Assembly: GCA_045589595.1 (NCBI GenBank) | Contig: JAZNPK010000026.1 | Coordinates: 1 to 64,000 of the forward strand | DNA length: 64,000 nucleotides | Reading direction: 5' to 3' | Origin: SIG77 sp045589595 | GTDB lineage: Bacteria > Verrucomicrobiota > Lentisphaeria > Victivallales > UBA1829 | Part shown: piece after piece, positions 1 to 8,098 of the stretch | Layout of the letters: each line of letters opens with the position of its first letter | Numbering within the stretch: the first letter of the stretch is position 1 | Translations under genes and position numbers: made by a program | Notes under the pieces: model-generated | The model's input: the letters and a program-made list of their open reading frames with translations, nothing else | The model's database searches: none | What the model was told of the DNA's origin: nothing

Positions 1-256
<256 letters not shown>

Positions 257-293
257 TGTTGCTCTCCTCCTAAATTTATTCGCACGCGCAGTT

Positions 294-322
294 ACTATAC
301 CTTTCACGAATTGCATTGTCAA
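294..322 (-). promoter_or_regulatory. Sigma-70-type promoter for the repeat-containing ORF
   Basis: On the minus strand a perfect -35 TTGACA (322-317) is followed by a 17-bp spacer and -10 TATAGT (299-294). Transcription would start near 287, leaving about 30 nt of leader that holds the AGGAGG site. Confidence 0.8.
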
Positions 323-362
323 GTATATATATCATAAAAAATGCAAAAAATGCTGCAGTGGT

Positions 363-412
363 AACGGAATTTTGAACGCTGGGATTTGTCCCCGATCAAA
401 ATTCCGTTTTTT
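363..412 (+). terminator. Long hairpin followed by T6
   Basis: A 13-bp perfect inverted repeat (363-375 with 396-408) has a 20-nt loop that contains a further GGGA/TCCC pairing. It is followed by six T on the plus strand. It has terminator form, but no plus-strand gene is visible upstream, so it may be a relic or insulate the divergent promoter region. Confidence 0.5.
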
Positions 413-419
413 CTTCTGA

Positions 420-695
420 ACGGCGAATCATCCGACTCCATATCCAAAGCGTTTTCAGATCGACGATCCACGGCAGTTCCCTCTCTGGGAAGAATTCGAG
501 CGTGAATCCTTGACCAACCTTCTAAATGCAAAAAAACGAGAAGATGAAATTCGGGAACAAGTCCTACATGAAGATCTGGAAAAATTATTGGATGGGGATT
601 CCCCGCATATAAAAATCAGGACCATCGGCGATCCGGTGGTATGCACTGCGCCTGGAAGGCGAAATTACTGGCTGCCCGACACGGGCTCTGAATAG
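420..695 (+). pseudogene. Open frame without start, possible gene remnant ending at the IS200-type element
   Basis: The frame is open from 420 to the TAG at 693-695 with no ATG. Its translation is hydrophilic and charged (FQIDDPRQFPLWEEFERESL, then more Lys/Glu-rich sequence), which looks protein-like rather than random. The stop codon abuts the 12-bp inverted repeat that begins at 696 at the end of the mobile element, so insertion may have cut off the 3' part. No family recognised. It could equally be chance. Confidence 0.2.
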
Positions 696-713
696 GACCT
701 GCCAGTCGCATTG

Positions 714-748
714 ACTTCACGGACTGCCGCTAAAGCGGTCTGTGAAGT
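714..748. repeat. Subterminal hairpin of the IS200-type element
   Basis: Plus-strand bases 714-722 pair with 740-748 and 726-730 with 735-739 around a TAAA loop; three bases (723-725) are bulged and two pairs are G-T wobbles. A T6 run follows at 748-753. Such bulged subterminal hairpins are what Y1 transposases recognise; the T-run could also stop plus-strand transcription. Confidence 0.6.
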
Positions 749-809
749 TTTTTCTTTTGCTCAAAGCAATCTACCGTTGCGAACAGATTACTCTTTGCTG
801 GAATTTGTT

Positions 810-1286
810 TTATGTCTTGTTATTCTTGCTACCCGTAAACGGGTCCACAAACTCTTTGAAGGTCATTTGTTCATACGCAAAATCTTCATCCAGTTGGTGG
901 CGGATATACTCCTCGATTGCTTTTTTGTTACGCCCGACCGTATCCACATAGTAACCGCGACACCAAAAATGACGGTTCCCATACTTATATTTCAGGTTCG
1001 CATGACGATCAAAAATCATCAGCGAACTTTTGCCCTTCAAATACCCCATAAATTGGGATACGCTCAAGTTCGGGGGGATACTGACAAGCATATGGATGTG
1101 GTCAGGACACGCCTCCGCCTCGTGGATTTCCACTTTCTTCTGATCGCAAAGCGTGCGTAAGATTTTGCCTATATCGCTTTTCAATGCTTGATAAATTACC
1201 TGTCGGCGATATTTGGGCGCAAATACAATATGGTACTTGCAATTCCAACGACTGTGTGATAAACTATCACTGTTTTTGTTTGACAT
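810..1286 (-). CDS. tnpA: IS200/IS605-family transposase TnpA (Y1 HUH enzyme)
   Basis: Single-strand DNA transposase of 158 residues, the usual length of the IS200 group. The N-terminus carries the family signature HSRWNCKYHIVFAPKYRR. The metal-binding HUH motif is in DHIHMLVSIPP, followed by SVSQFMGYLKGKSS. The C-terminal helix with the catalytic Tyr is in GYYVDTVGRNKKAIEEYI. No TnpB accompanies it. The ATG at 1286 has an AGGAGA site just upstream, and that site is locked in a 13-bp stem (see 1294-1358), which suggests translational repression. The gene appears intact. Confidence 0.95.
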   Translation of the reverse strand: MSNKNSDSLSHSRWNCKYHIVFAPKYRRQVIYQALKSDIGKILRTLCDQKKVEIHEAEACPDHIHMLVSIPPNLSVSQFMGYLKGKSSLMIFDRHANLKYKYGNRHFWCRGYYVDTVGRNKKAIEEYIRHQLDEDFAYEQMTFKEFVDPFTGSKNNKT

Positions 1287-1293
1287 CTTTCAT

Positions 1294-1358
1294 GTCTCCT
1301 TTTGATGGTTCAGGTGTGCAGACTGGCAGGTCTTACACACTGTAAATCAAAAGGAGAC
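1294..1358 (-). promoter_or_regulatory. Leader hairpin that sequesters the tnpA ribosome site
   Basis: A perfect 13-bp stem (1294-1306 with 1346-1358) includes the tnpA Shine-Dalgarno sequence on the minus strand. Inside it are GTGTG/CACAC (1314-1318 with 1336-1340) and AGAC/GTCT (1320-1323 with 1330-1333). Occlusion of the ribosome site by a leader stem is known for IS200; that it works here is inferred from the sequence. Confidence 0.65.
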
Positions 1359-1434
1359 TTTTGCAAACTTGGATCTAAAGATTTTTTATCCTCACCGGCA
1401 AAGCCGGAGGTTATATTGACCTGAAGGTATAGAC

Positions 1435-1479
1435 AAAAAAAAGCGGGAAAAGACCTCATTTTGAAAGGTCGTTTCCCGC
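1435..1479 (-). terminator. Rho-independent terminator of the isomerase/oxidoreductase operon
   Basis: GCGGGAAA (1443-1450) pairs with 1472-1479 and GACCT (1452-1456) with 1466-1470, with one A-G mismatch between. The plus-strand A-run at 1435-1442 is the U-tract on the minus strand. It lies 25 bp beyond the stop of the gene ending at 1504. Confidence 0.88.
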
Positions 1480-1503
1480 AGGGATTCAGACTGGACAGAC
1501 GGA

Positions 1504-2358
1504 TCAGACAGCAAATGTTCTGCCGGGTTCCGCCTGCGCTTTCAATGCCGCTTCACGGATCGCTGCAACTTCGATCGTTTCCTCTTTCGCAATGGGGGAT
1601 CTGCCCGTGGTGTAGAAATCAAGGATCTGTTCAAGCAGCGTTTCAAACATACCGGATGCGCCGGTGACATGCGTGACGCCCTTCGTGCCGCTGAGTACGG
1701 CAGAGAAGCCGCTGAACGGACTGTAAGACATGGCGGCGCAGCGTTTGCCGTCGGCATATTCCACATTGTAGCGTTCCGTGCCGCAATCGGGGATACGGGT
1801 CACACTTTTTGCACCGGTACCCAGTGCGCTCACGATCATTTCGATCTGGTGGATGCTGTATTCTTCAAAGGATCCGCCGCCGCCGAATGTGGTGACATAA
1901 TCCGGTTTTTCCGTGGCGTATTTCCCCGCCAGTTCCGCCATCAGTTCTGCTCCGTAGCGGAGTGCGGAACTGCTCATAAGGGGCGTGCCGTGCTGTTCGG
2001 CAATGGCGAAAAACCGTTCCGCGGTCGCGCGGTCGGGCGCAAATGTTTTGTCGATATAGAGCGGTTTGCCGGAGCGCAGAGCCAGATCAGCCAGCCGTTC
2101 GTGTGCTTCCGGATTGCTCGGCGCGAGGACGCAGAGCGCATCGGAATTTGCAATGACTTCCTCAATGCCGGCGGCGGGCGTCATGCCGAATTCCGCGCAC
2201 CACGCTTTCAGATCTTTTCCGTTGGGATTGGGGGATTCTTCCCAGGCGTAACCGAGTTCATAATCACCGAAATTTCTGCAGCCGCGGAACCATGCCGGAT
2301 AATTGTTTGCATGCCATTCGTCGATATGCAGATCGATAAAACCGATTTTCTTTTTCAT
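1504..2358 (-). CDS. Gfo/Idh/MocA-family oxidoreductase
   Basis: Probable NAD(P)-dependent sugar or polyol dehydrogenase of 284 residues, shorter than the usual 330-390. The N-terminal half is Rossmann-like, with VIANSDALCVLAPSNPEAH and the substrate/cofactor strand GKPLYIDKTFAP, in which Lys matches the EKP lysine of the family. The C-terminal half includes GGGGSFEEYSIHQIEMIVSA, with a His at the place of the catalytic His in relatives. The first glycine motif (GFID) is degenerate. ATG 2358 has a GGAG site. It lies 15 bp behind a TIM-barrel isomerase gene on the same strand, a common pairing in sugar or inositol use. The substrate cannot be told from sequence. Confidence 0.82.
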   Translation of the reverse strand: MKKKIGFIDLHIDEWHANNYPAWFRGCRNFGDYELGYAWEESPNPNGKDLKAWCAEFGMTPAAGIEEVIANSDALCVLAPSNPEAHERLADLALRSGKPLYIDKTFAPDRATAERFFAIAEQHGTPLMSSSALRYGAELMAELAGKYATEKPDYVTTFGGGGSFEEYSIHQIEMIVSALGTGAKSVTRIPDCGTERYNVEYADGKRCAAMSYSPFSGFSAVLSGTKGVTHVTGASGMFETLLEQILDFYTTGRSPIAKEETIEVAAIREAALKAQAEPGRTFAV

Positions 2359-2373
2359 GATATTTTTCTCCGT

Positions 2374-3225
2374 TCAGATCCTTGCTTTGAGGAACGCCAC
2401 TGCCGTGGCAATATCAGCCGCAGGATCAGCGCCGACTTCCCGTTCGATGGTCAGATAGCCGTTGTAGGGGATCGCCCGCAGTTCTGCAAGGTATTCATCC
2501 CAGGGGACCTGACCCGCCCCCAGCGGGACTTCCGCGAACAGTTCGCCGGTTTCCGCCACAAGCTGTGCGAAACCGCCTTCAGCAAAAGCGTTGTAAACCA
2601 CAAACGGATCGCATTTGCGGTAGTGGACGCCGTCTTTTGCGTGGGTGTGGACGATATGGGGACCGAGGATGCGTGTTGCGCTGACAATGTCTTCATCCAG
2701 CACCATTTTGAGGTTGGCGGGGTCAAGGTTCACGCCCAGACCTTTGCTGCCCACTGCATCGATAAAGCGTTTCAGGGTCACTGCCGTTTCCGGTCCGGTC
2801 TCAACTGCCAGCGTCACACCGATGCTTTCGCCGTATTTGACAACGCCGGTGAGTGCTTCTTTCATGATCTGGAACCGTTCATGGGCGGGATCTTCCGGAA
2901 CCGTTCCGATGTGACAGGTCACCACGGAGCAGCCGAGGAATTTTGCAATATCCATGATGCGTTTGGTCAGAACGACACGCTGGGAATCGGGATTCTTTTC
3001 CTGAAAAGCATGTCCGCCGAGGTCGCCGCAGACCGCCGCGACTTCCAGACCGAGCGCCTGACATTCATCCCGGAGCGCGGTCAATTCTTCATCCGAGAAC
3101 GCCAGAAGGTCCCAGCGTTCCCCCTTCGCATAGATCTGAACACCGTCCGCGCCCAGTGCTTTTGCTTCTTTCAGGGCTTCCGACAACGGTTTGAGCAGAC
3201 TGTCTGCAATGATTCCGATTTTCAT
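2374..3225 (-). CDS. Sugar phosphate isomerase/epimerase (xylose isomerase-like TIM barrel)
   Basis: Cytoplasmic protein of 283 residues in the AP-endonuclease-2/xylose-isomerase-like superfamily. It starts MKIGIIADSL; metal-ligand type residues occur in VVTCHIGTVPEDP, LAVETGPETA, GVNLDPANL, HTHAKDG and the C-terminal GYLTIEREVG. No signal peptide. ATG 3225 is preceded by AGGAG, with a strong promoter at 3280-3308. It is the first gene of a two-gene operon with the Gfo/Idh oxidoreductase, so the pair may act on the same sugar or polyol. The exact reaction is unknown. Confidence 0.85.
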   Translation of the reverse strand: MKIGIIADSLLKPLSEALKEAKALGADGVQIYAKGERWDLLAFSDEELTALRDECQALGLEVAAVCGDLGGHAFQEKNPDSQRVVLTKRIMDIAKFLGCSVVTCHIGTVPEDPAHERFQIMKEALTGVVKYGESIGVTLAVETGPETAVTLKRFIDAVGSKGLGVNLDPANLKMVLDEDIVSATRILGPHIVHTHAKDGVHYRKCDPFVVYNAFAEGGFAQLVAETGELFAEVPLGAGQVPWDEYLAELRAIPYNGYLTIEREVGADPAADIATAVAFLKARI

Positions 3226-3279
3226 AAATACACATTCTCCTGTTTGTGCTGATTTTTTCAGTTTTGCTGTCTATCCGGA

Positions 3280-3308
3280 AATATGCCACGGAAAAAGCGT
3301 TTTGTCAA
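3280..3308 (-). promoter_or_regulatory. Promoter of the isomerase/oxidoreductase operon
   Basis: Minus strand: -35 TTGACA (3308-3303), 17-bp spacer, -10 CATATT (3285-3280), 55 bp upstream of ATG 3225. Confidence 0.65.
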
Positions 3309-3398
3309 GAAAAAAATGATTACAGACTTGATTTTTGAGCGATTTTGATTATTGTTCTTTGTGTTATGGAATCAGAGACGATAAGGAGTCAAAGCAAT

Positions 3399-4628
3399 AT
3401 GTTCGATCTGCCCGTCCGGGAAAATGCGCCGCGTCTGGCGGTTTATGTGAAGCGGAAAGCGATCCCCTTTGTCACAGCGGGGCATCCGTGGCTGTTTGCC
3501 GACAGCATTGAAAAGGTGTCGGGGCAGGGCGGTGCGCCCGGCGATATTGCGGTTCTTTTTGATGCGAACCGTGCATTTATCGGGGCAGGTCTGTACGATC
3601 CCGCGTCTCCGGTGCGGGTGAAGATCTTTTCCAACTCAAAAAAACTGCCGCCTGTGGGACCTGAACTTTTTCTCCATTCCGCCCGTGCCGCCGCCGCGTT
3701 GCGCTCGGGAAAGATCTCCGGCGATACCGATGCGTGGCGCATGATCAACGGCGATTCCGATGCTTTCCCCGGAATGGTGGCGGATAAATATGCCAATGCC
3801 CTCGTCTGTAAATTTTATTCTGCGGCGCTGCTGCCGTGGGCGGGCGCTCTGGTCAATGTCGTGGCTGAGAGTGTGCCGGGGATCGATTCGCTGGTCATCC
3901 GTCTGTCCCGGGAATTGCAGAAAATGGAAGACAGTCCGGTCCGGGACGGCATGATCTTTTCCCTGAAAGATCCCGATTGGGATGCCATGATGCAGTTCCG
4001 GGAGAACGGGATCGTTTTTGAAGCCGATCTGCGGCGGGGACAGAAGACCGGATTTTTTCTGGATCAGCGGGAGAACCGGAGTCGTACCGCAAAACTTGCC
4101 GCAGGGAAAGATGTGCTGAATGTTTTTTCCTATTCCGGCGGATTTTCCCTGTATGCCGCGCAGGGCGGCGCAAAATCGGTCACAAGCGTGGATCTTGATC
4201 CCCATGCAATCGCGCTCTGCGACCGGAATTTCAGTCTGAATCCGGCGTTGGACAAGGTTCCGCATCAGGAGATCGCGGGCGATGCTTTTGAGGTGTTCGC
4301 GCAACTGCGGACAGAAAAAAGGCTGTTCGATATGATCGTGGTGGATCCGCCGTCATTTGCAAAATCCGCTTCGGAAGTGCCCGGCGCCCTTCATTCTTAT
4401 GCGCGTCTGGCAAAGGCCGCTGTGCGCGTGCTGAAAAAGAACGGAATCCTCGTATTCGCCTCCTGTTCCAGCCGCGTGGATGCAGATACACTTTTCCGGA
4501 CTGTCTGCGATGCCGCTGCCGGAGCCGGACGGCGGTTGAACGTGTTTGACAAAACATTCCATGCCCCGGATCATCCGGCAAAATTCAATGAATCCCACTA
4601 CTTGAAGTGTCTGTATGCCGAAGCCTGA
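3399..4628 (+). CDS. Class I SAM-dependent rRNA methyltransferase, RlmI/YccW-like
   Basis: Likely a 23S rRNA cytosine-C5 methyltransferase. The N-terminal PUA-type region starts LAVYVKRKAIPFVTAGHPWL. The Rossmann MTase domain has GFFLDQRENRS, the SAM motif VLNVFSYSGGFSLYAA, the acidic VTSVDLDPHAIALC and the catalytic motif VVDPPSFAKS, with a second conserved site FASCSSRV. An earlier ATG lies at 3345, but 3399 is chosen because AAGGAG (3383-3388) lies 10 nt before it and the PUA domain begins soon after. This gives 409 residues, close to the family length. It overlaps mutY by 14 bp, so the two are co-transcribed. Confidence 0.88.
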   Translation: MFDLPVRENAPRLAVYVKRKAIPFVTAGHPWLFADSIEKVSGQGGAPGDIAVLFDANRAFIGAGLYDPASPVRVKIFSNSKKLPPVGPELFLHSARAAAALRSGKISGDTDAWRMINGDSDAFPGMVADKYANALVCKFYSAALLPWAGALVNVVAESVPGIDSLVIRLSRELQKMEDSPVRDGMIFSLKDPDWDAMMQFRENGIVFEADLRRGQKTGFFLDQRENRSRTAKLAAGKDVLNVFSYSGGFSLYAAQGGAKSVTSVDLDPHAIALCDRNFSLNPALDKVPHQEIAGDAFEVFAQLRTEKRLFDMIVVDPPSFAKSASEVPGALHSYARLAKAAVRVLKKNGILVFASCSSRVDADTLFRTVCDAAAGAGRRLNVFDKTFHAPDHPAKFNESHYLKCLYAEA

Positions 4629-5697
4629 AAAAGGAAAAATATCCGTACAGCTGCCGGAAGATCTGGCAGAACTGCTGCTGAAATGGTATGACCGGGCAAA
4701 ACGGGATCTGCCGTGGCGGGATGCACCCGGACCTTACGGCGTGTGGGTGTCCGAGATCATGCTCCAGCAGACCCGTGTGGAAACGGTGAAGGATTATTAT
4801 GTCCGGTTCCTTGCCGAACTGCCGGCAGTGGAAGATCTTGCCATGGCTGATGAGGAAAAACTGATGAAACTCTGGCAGGGACTCGGTTATTACAGCCGTG
4901 TCAGAAATATGGCTGCCGCCGCAAAAAAAATCATGTCGGAACATAACGGGAACTTTCCCCGGAATTGGCAGGAGATCCGTGAACTGCCGGGGATCGGTGA
5001 CTATACGGCGGGCGCGATCGCCAGCATCGCATTCGGTCTGCCGGAACCGGCTGTGGATGGAAATGTGGTGCGGGTCCTTGCCCGTTTGACCGGACAGGGA
5101 AATGATGATGGCATCTGGCGGACCGCATTTGCTGAAGCATTGAGATCCCGTTATCCGGCAGGACGGTGCGGTGATTTCACCCAGAGCCTGATGGAACTTG
5201 GTGCGACAGTCTGCCTGCCCAACGGTGCGCCGCACTGCGGAGAATGTCCGCTGAACTGCAAATGCCGTGCGCTGTCAGAAAACCGGATCGGTGAACTGCC
5301 GGGGAAAAAAGTCAAGACCCCGCGGAAGATCTGCGAGATGACCGTTTTTGTGATCCTGAACCGGGCGCGCGATCAGATCCTGCTGAAAAAACGGGGGACA
5401 ACCGGTCTCCTTGCCGGATTGTGGGAACTGCCCCATACCGCACGGCACGAAAAAGATGTCGCCGCAGTCCGGACCGCCGCAGCTGCCGCCGCGGGCGTTT
5501 CTGACTGCGGGATCCTGTTACTGGATCCGCTGCCGGTCAAGACCCACATTTTTACGCACATCGAGTGGCGGATGCGTCCTTATCTTGTGGTCTGTGATGC
5601 GGCGGAACTTAGCGGCGGAGTGCCTTTGGACCAGTTATCGGCAGCCTATCCTTTACCGGTTGCGTTCAGCAAAGTTTTACCGGACGGACTGCTTTAA
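4615..5697 (+). CDS. mutY: A/G-specific adenine DNA glycosylase
   Basis: Removes adenine mispaired with 8-oxoguanine. 360 residues, usual length. Visible features: PWRD, catalytic Glu47 in VSEIMLQQTRVET, helix-hairpin-helix LPGIGDYTAGAIASIAFG (124-141), catalytic Asp148 in AVDGNVVRVLAR, and iron-sulphur cysteines 200, 208, 211 and 217. The first spacing is C-x7-C rather than the usual x6. The C-terminal NUDIX-like 8-oxoG recognition domain (about 235-360) includes TVFVILNRARDQILLKKR. It overlaps the methyltransferase gene by 14 bp. It converges with the GH36 gene, whose stop is 3 bp beyond, with no terminator visible between. Confidence 0.96.
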   Translation: MPKPEKGKISVQLPEDLAELLLKWYDRAKRDLPWRDAPGPYGVWVSEIMLQQTRVETVKDYYVRFLAELPAVEDLAMADEEKLMKLWQGLGYYSRVRNMAAAAKKIMSEHNGNFPRNWQEIRELPGIGDYTAGAIASIAFGLPEPAVDGNVVRVLARLTGQGNDDGIWRTAFAEALRSRYPAGRCGDFTQSLMELGATVCLPNGAPHCGECPLNCKCRALSENRIGELPGKKVKTPRKICEMTVFVILNRARDQILLKKRGTTGLLAGLWELPHTARHEKDVAAVRTAAAAAAGVSDCGILLLDPLPVKTHIFTHIEWRMRPYLVVCDAAELSGGVPLDQLSAAYPLPVAFSKVLPDGLL

Positions 5698-5700
5698 GAT

Positions 5701-7368
5701 TCACCGTTGGAGCAGACCGCCTTCGGGTGCGGTATCGCCGTTGACGGGATTGCCGCTGCAATCGGCTGCCTTTGCGTTTTCCATACGGATGGGGCTGCAG
5801 GTCAGATTGAGGATGGAGAGATGTTTTTTCTTTGCGAACTGCCGGACCAGATCCGGAACTGCCGTATGATCCACTGCGATAACGATCGCCTCCTGATCAT
5901 TTTCGACGGTGAAATGTGAGATCATATCCATCCGGTGGACCACATCCCAGTGCCCGTTTGCAAATGTTTCAAAATGAGCCTGATAGAAATCGATCCAGAA
6001 TTTTATGATCTGTTTCTGCACGGGGGTGAGATCTGCCAGTTCCATCGAGATCATGGGGACTCCGGCGAGTGCCGCGATCATGTGGCGGGCAACATTTTCC
6101 GGCAGTTCATCGGGATGGAAATAAATGGGGTCGGCATGACACGGCACTTGATCGCCCAGCGTGATACGGATATGTGCCAGCCGGATCAGGTTTTCCATAA
6201 AATCGAAGGGAACGTCCCCGGCGCGGAACTGAGTGCCGAATTCCAGCATTTGCGGTGTGGCGTAATTCTGACGGAATTCGAGCAGCGCATCGGGTTTGAT
6301 GTTCCGCAGGGACCGGCTCAGATTTTTGAAATAGTCCAGACATTTCCGGCTGCGCGGTGTCTCCGTGCTGTTGGGGATATAATCCAGAAAATCGATTTTC
6401 AGACCGTCCAGTTCATAATCGCGCATCAGGTTTGTGAGCAGATCCACGGCGTGTGCAGCGGCTTTGCTTTCCGGCGCAAGGAACGCCACGTCTTCCCATG
6501 AATGTTCAGCAATATCTCCGTCAGCCACTGCTTTTTTGAATTCTTCCGAGCAGCGACCGGCAAAAAACGGAGATGTCCACAGCAGATATTTGAGACCCAG
6601 TTTCTGTGCGTACTCCACATGCTTTTTGAAGTTGGGCAATTTCTTTTCCGAAACGGTCCAGTTGCCGATATCCCGATACCAGCCTTCCGCCATTTTTTCG
6701 GGGCAGACCCGTTTCATTTCATCATAACTCCAACCGTCATCGAGGATGAAAGTTTTGAAACCCAGTTCCGCCGCCAGTTCCGCCGCTCTGTCCAGATATT
6801 CATTGGTGATGGCGGCGTGGACTGCGTACCACGAGCAGTAAACCGGCTGGAACGCATCGCGGCTGAAGACCGGTTTCCCTTGAGGCAGAATGGCTTTCCG
6901 CCAGGATTCCGTCAGAAGATTCCAGCGTTTGGGCGAGAAGGAAACGAGCAGATCGAAGGGCTGTGTTTCCGGAACGATCGCCACCGTGACGGTAAACTTG
7001 TAACAGCAGCGCATCTGATCCATCTGGATCTTCATGTGTACATCGTCATTGATACAGGAAAGAGCCACTGTGACCGTGTTGCTCTGGTTCAGTTTGTAAA
7101 AAGATATATAGGGAACACTCCGCTGCTGGGACGAAGTGAGATCATAAGTCCACTCCAGTTTCAGGGACGGACGGAAACCGCTTTTCCCCTGCGCAAAAAC
7201 TGCCTGGATGTCACGCACCGGAACGGAAAATTCAAGAATGATCTTTTTGCCAGCCTGCTGCAGTTCACCCGCAGTAACGGGCAGATGATTGAAGTCGATG
7301 CCTGTGTCTTCCGCTATTTCACGGATCGATATCTGATTCTGATTTTCATCCAGAAGCCGGATCTTCAT
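5701..7368 (-). CDS. GH36-type alpha-galactosidase-like glycoside hydrolase
   Basis: Probable alpha-galactosidase. After an N-terminal beta domain, the TIM barrel shows KTFILDDGWSYDE (206-218), the nucleophile Asp326 in LDGLKIDFLDY and the likely acid/base Asp385 in FRAGDVPFDF. These match the spacing of Asp327/Asp387 in Thermotoga GalA, known from the literature. The ATG at 7368 (AAAGGA upstream) is preferred to the far upstream ATG at 7518, which would put the promoter inside the gene. 555 residues. No signal peptide, so it acts in the cytoplasm on imported oligosaccharides. It is divergent from the MarR gene. Confidence 0.85.
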   Translation of the reverse strand: MKIRLLDENQNQISIREIAEDTGIDFNHLPVTAGELQQAGKKIILEFSVPVRDIQAVFAQGKSGFRPSLKLEWTYDLTSSQQRSVPYISFYKLNQSNTVTVALSCINDDVHMKIQMDQMRCCYKFTVTVAIVPETQPFDLLVSFSPKRWNLLTESWRKAILPQGKPVFSRDAFQPVYCSWYAVHAAITNEYLDRAAELAAELGFKTFILDDGWSYDEMKRVCPEKMAEGWYRDIGNWTVSEKKLPNFKKHVEYAQKLGLKYLLWTSPFFAGRCSEEFKKAVADGDIAEHSWEDVAFLAPESKAAAHAVDLLTNLMRDYELDGLKIDFLDYIPNSTETPRSRKCLDYFKNLSRSLRNIKPDALLEFRQNYATPQMLEFGTQFRAGDVPFDFMENLIRLAHIRITLGDQVPCHADPIYFHPDELPENVARHMIAALAGVPMISMELADLTPVQKQIIKFWIDFYQAHFETFANGHWDVVHRMDMISHFTVENDQEAIVIAVDHTAVPDLVRQFAKKKHLSILNLTCSPIRMENAKAADCSGNPVNGDTAPEGGLLQR

Positions 7369-7414
7369 TTCGGATGTGTCCTTTCCGTTTGTTTTTGTAA
7401 CTGTACCTGAGTTT

Positions 7415-7443
7415 AACATAGTTGGACGCACCCGCCATTGCAA
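7415..7443 (-). promoter_or_regulatory. Promoter of the GH36 gene
   Basis: Minus strand: -35 TTGCAA (7443-7438), 17-bp spacer, -10 TATGTT (7420-7415). It lies about 40 bp from the divergent MarR promoter. Confidence 0.6.
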
Positions 7444-7483
7444 GACGGGAGCAGAAATTTTTTTGAAAATAAATAGTTCGGAC

Positions 7484-7512
7484 TTGCAAAATGTTTGATG
7501 TTGATGTATATT
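7484..7512 (+). promoter_or_regulatory. Promoter of the marR-RND operon
   Basis: -35 TTGCAA (7484-7489), 17-bp spacer, -10 TATATT (7507-7512), 51 bp before the TTG start at 7564. A MarR protein commonly binds over its own promoter, so autoregulation is likely, but no clear palindrome was picked out. Confidence 0.65.
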
Positions 7513-7563
7513 TAGCAATCGTAATTTTCAAAAACCGTAAGAAAGAACTGAAAGGAGTTTGTT

Positions 7564-8043
7564 TTGAGTACAAAAAAAGATTTGGACCCGGCAACACGTT
7601 TTTCCAGAGCCCTGTTTGCTGTCCACAGTGGTATTGTTGACAAACTTTTTCAGCAATTTCTGAAGAACGGGCGTGACAAAGATCTGAGCATGAAACAGCA
7701 TCTCGTGATGAAAAAAGTGTATGAGATGATGGAAAAAGCGCCGGACGGCGTCTCACTGAAAGATCTTGCCAATGCCCTGCATCTGACGCCCGGCACCGTT
7801 TCCGAACTGGTGGAGGCTCTGGTGCGGAAGGATGCGCTTCAGCGCGTGCAGAATCCCCATGACCGCCGTGCTGTCATGATCACGGTGACGGAATACAGCC
7901 GTCGTACGATTTTGGAAGCCCAGGAGCAGATCCGGAATTTTATTGAGGTCCTCTGGAAAGATTTTCCGGAAGAAGAGCGCCTCGATACGATCCTGAAGCT
8001 TGAACGGCTTGTCAACAATTTGGAACATCTTGCCGAGGAATGA
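7564..8043 (+). CDS. MarR-family transcriptional regulator
   Basis: Winged-helix regulator of 159 residues, typical size. Start is TTG at 7564 with AAGGAG 6 nt before. Helix-turn-helix: VSLKDLANALHLTPGTVSEL; wing: LQRVQNPHDRRAVMITVTEY with the conserved DRR. N- and C-terminal helices form the dimer region. It is the first gene before an RND adaptor and pump, 55 bp upstream of the adaptor, so it probably represses the efflux operon in response to a small ligand. The ligand is unknown. Confidence 0.92.
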   Translation: MSTKKDLDPATRFSRALFAVHSGIVDKLFQQFLKNGRDKDLSMKQHLVMKKVYEMMEKAPDGVSLKDLANALHLTPGTVSELVEALVRKDALQRVQNPHDRRAVMITVTEYSRRTILEAQEQIRNFIEVLWKDFPEEERLDTILKLERLVNNLEHLAEE

Positions 8044-8098
8044 TGTCAGCGGCAGAACAGAATCAGAGATAAAACAACTTGTAAGGATAAAACAGAAA

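Larger units (their letters stand above)
696..1358 (-). mobile_element. IS200-type insertion sequence
   Basis: A single Y1 transposase gene is bounded by structured ends. A 12-bp inverted repeat (GACCTGCCAGTC at 696-707, its complement at 1321-1332) brackets the gene. A hairpin lies downstream of tnpA (714-748) and a larger one upstream (1294-1358). Size and content fit the IS200 branch of IS200/IS605, which moves as single-stranded DNA and uses subterminal hairpins. Exact cleavage sites were not identified, so the ends are approximate. Confidence 0.8.

Noticed and set aside
1375..1420. Small paired segments (CCGG/CCGG, AGGT/ACCT) between the IS element and the terminator, possibly a degraded four-way element
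   Set aside because: Stems are only 4-5 bp and there is no outer stem or third arm.
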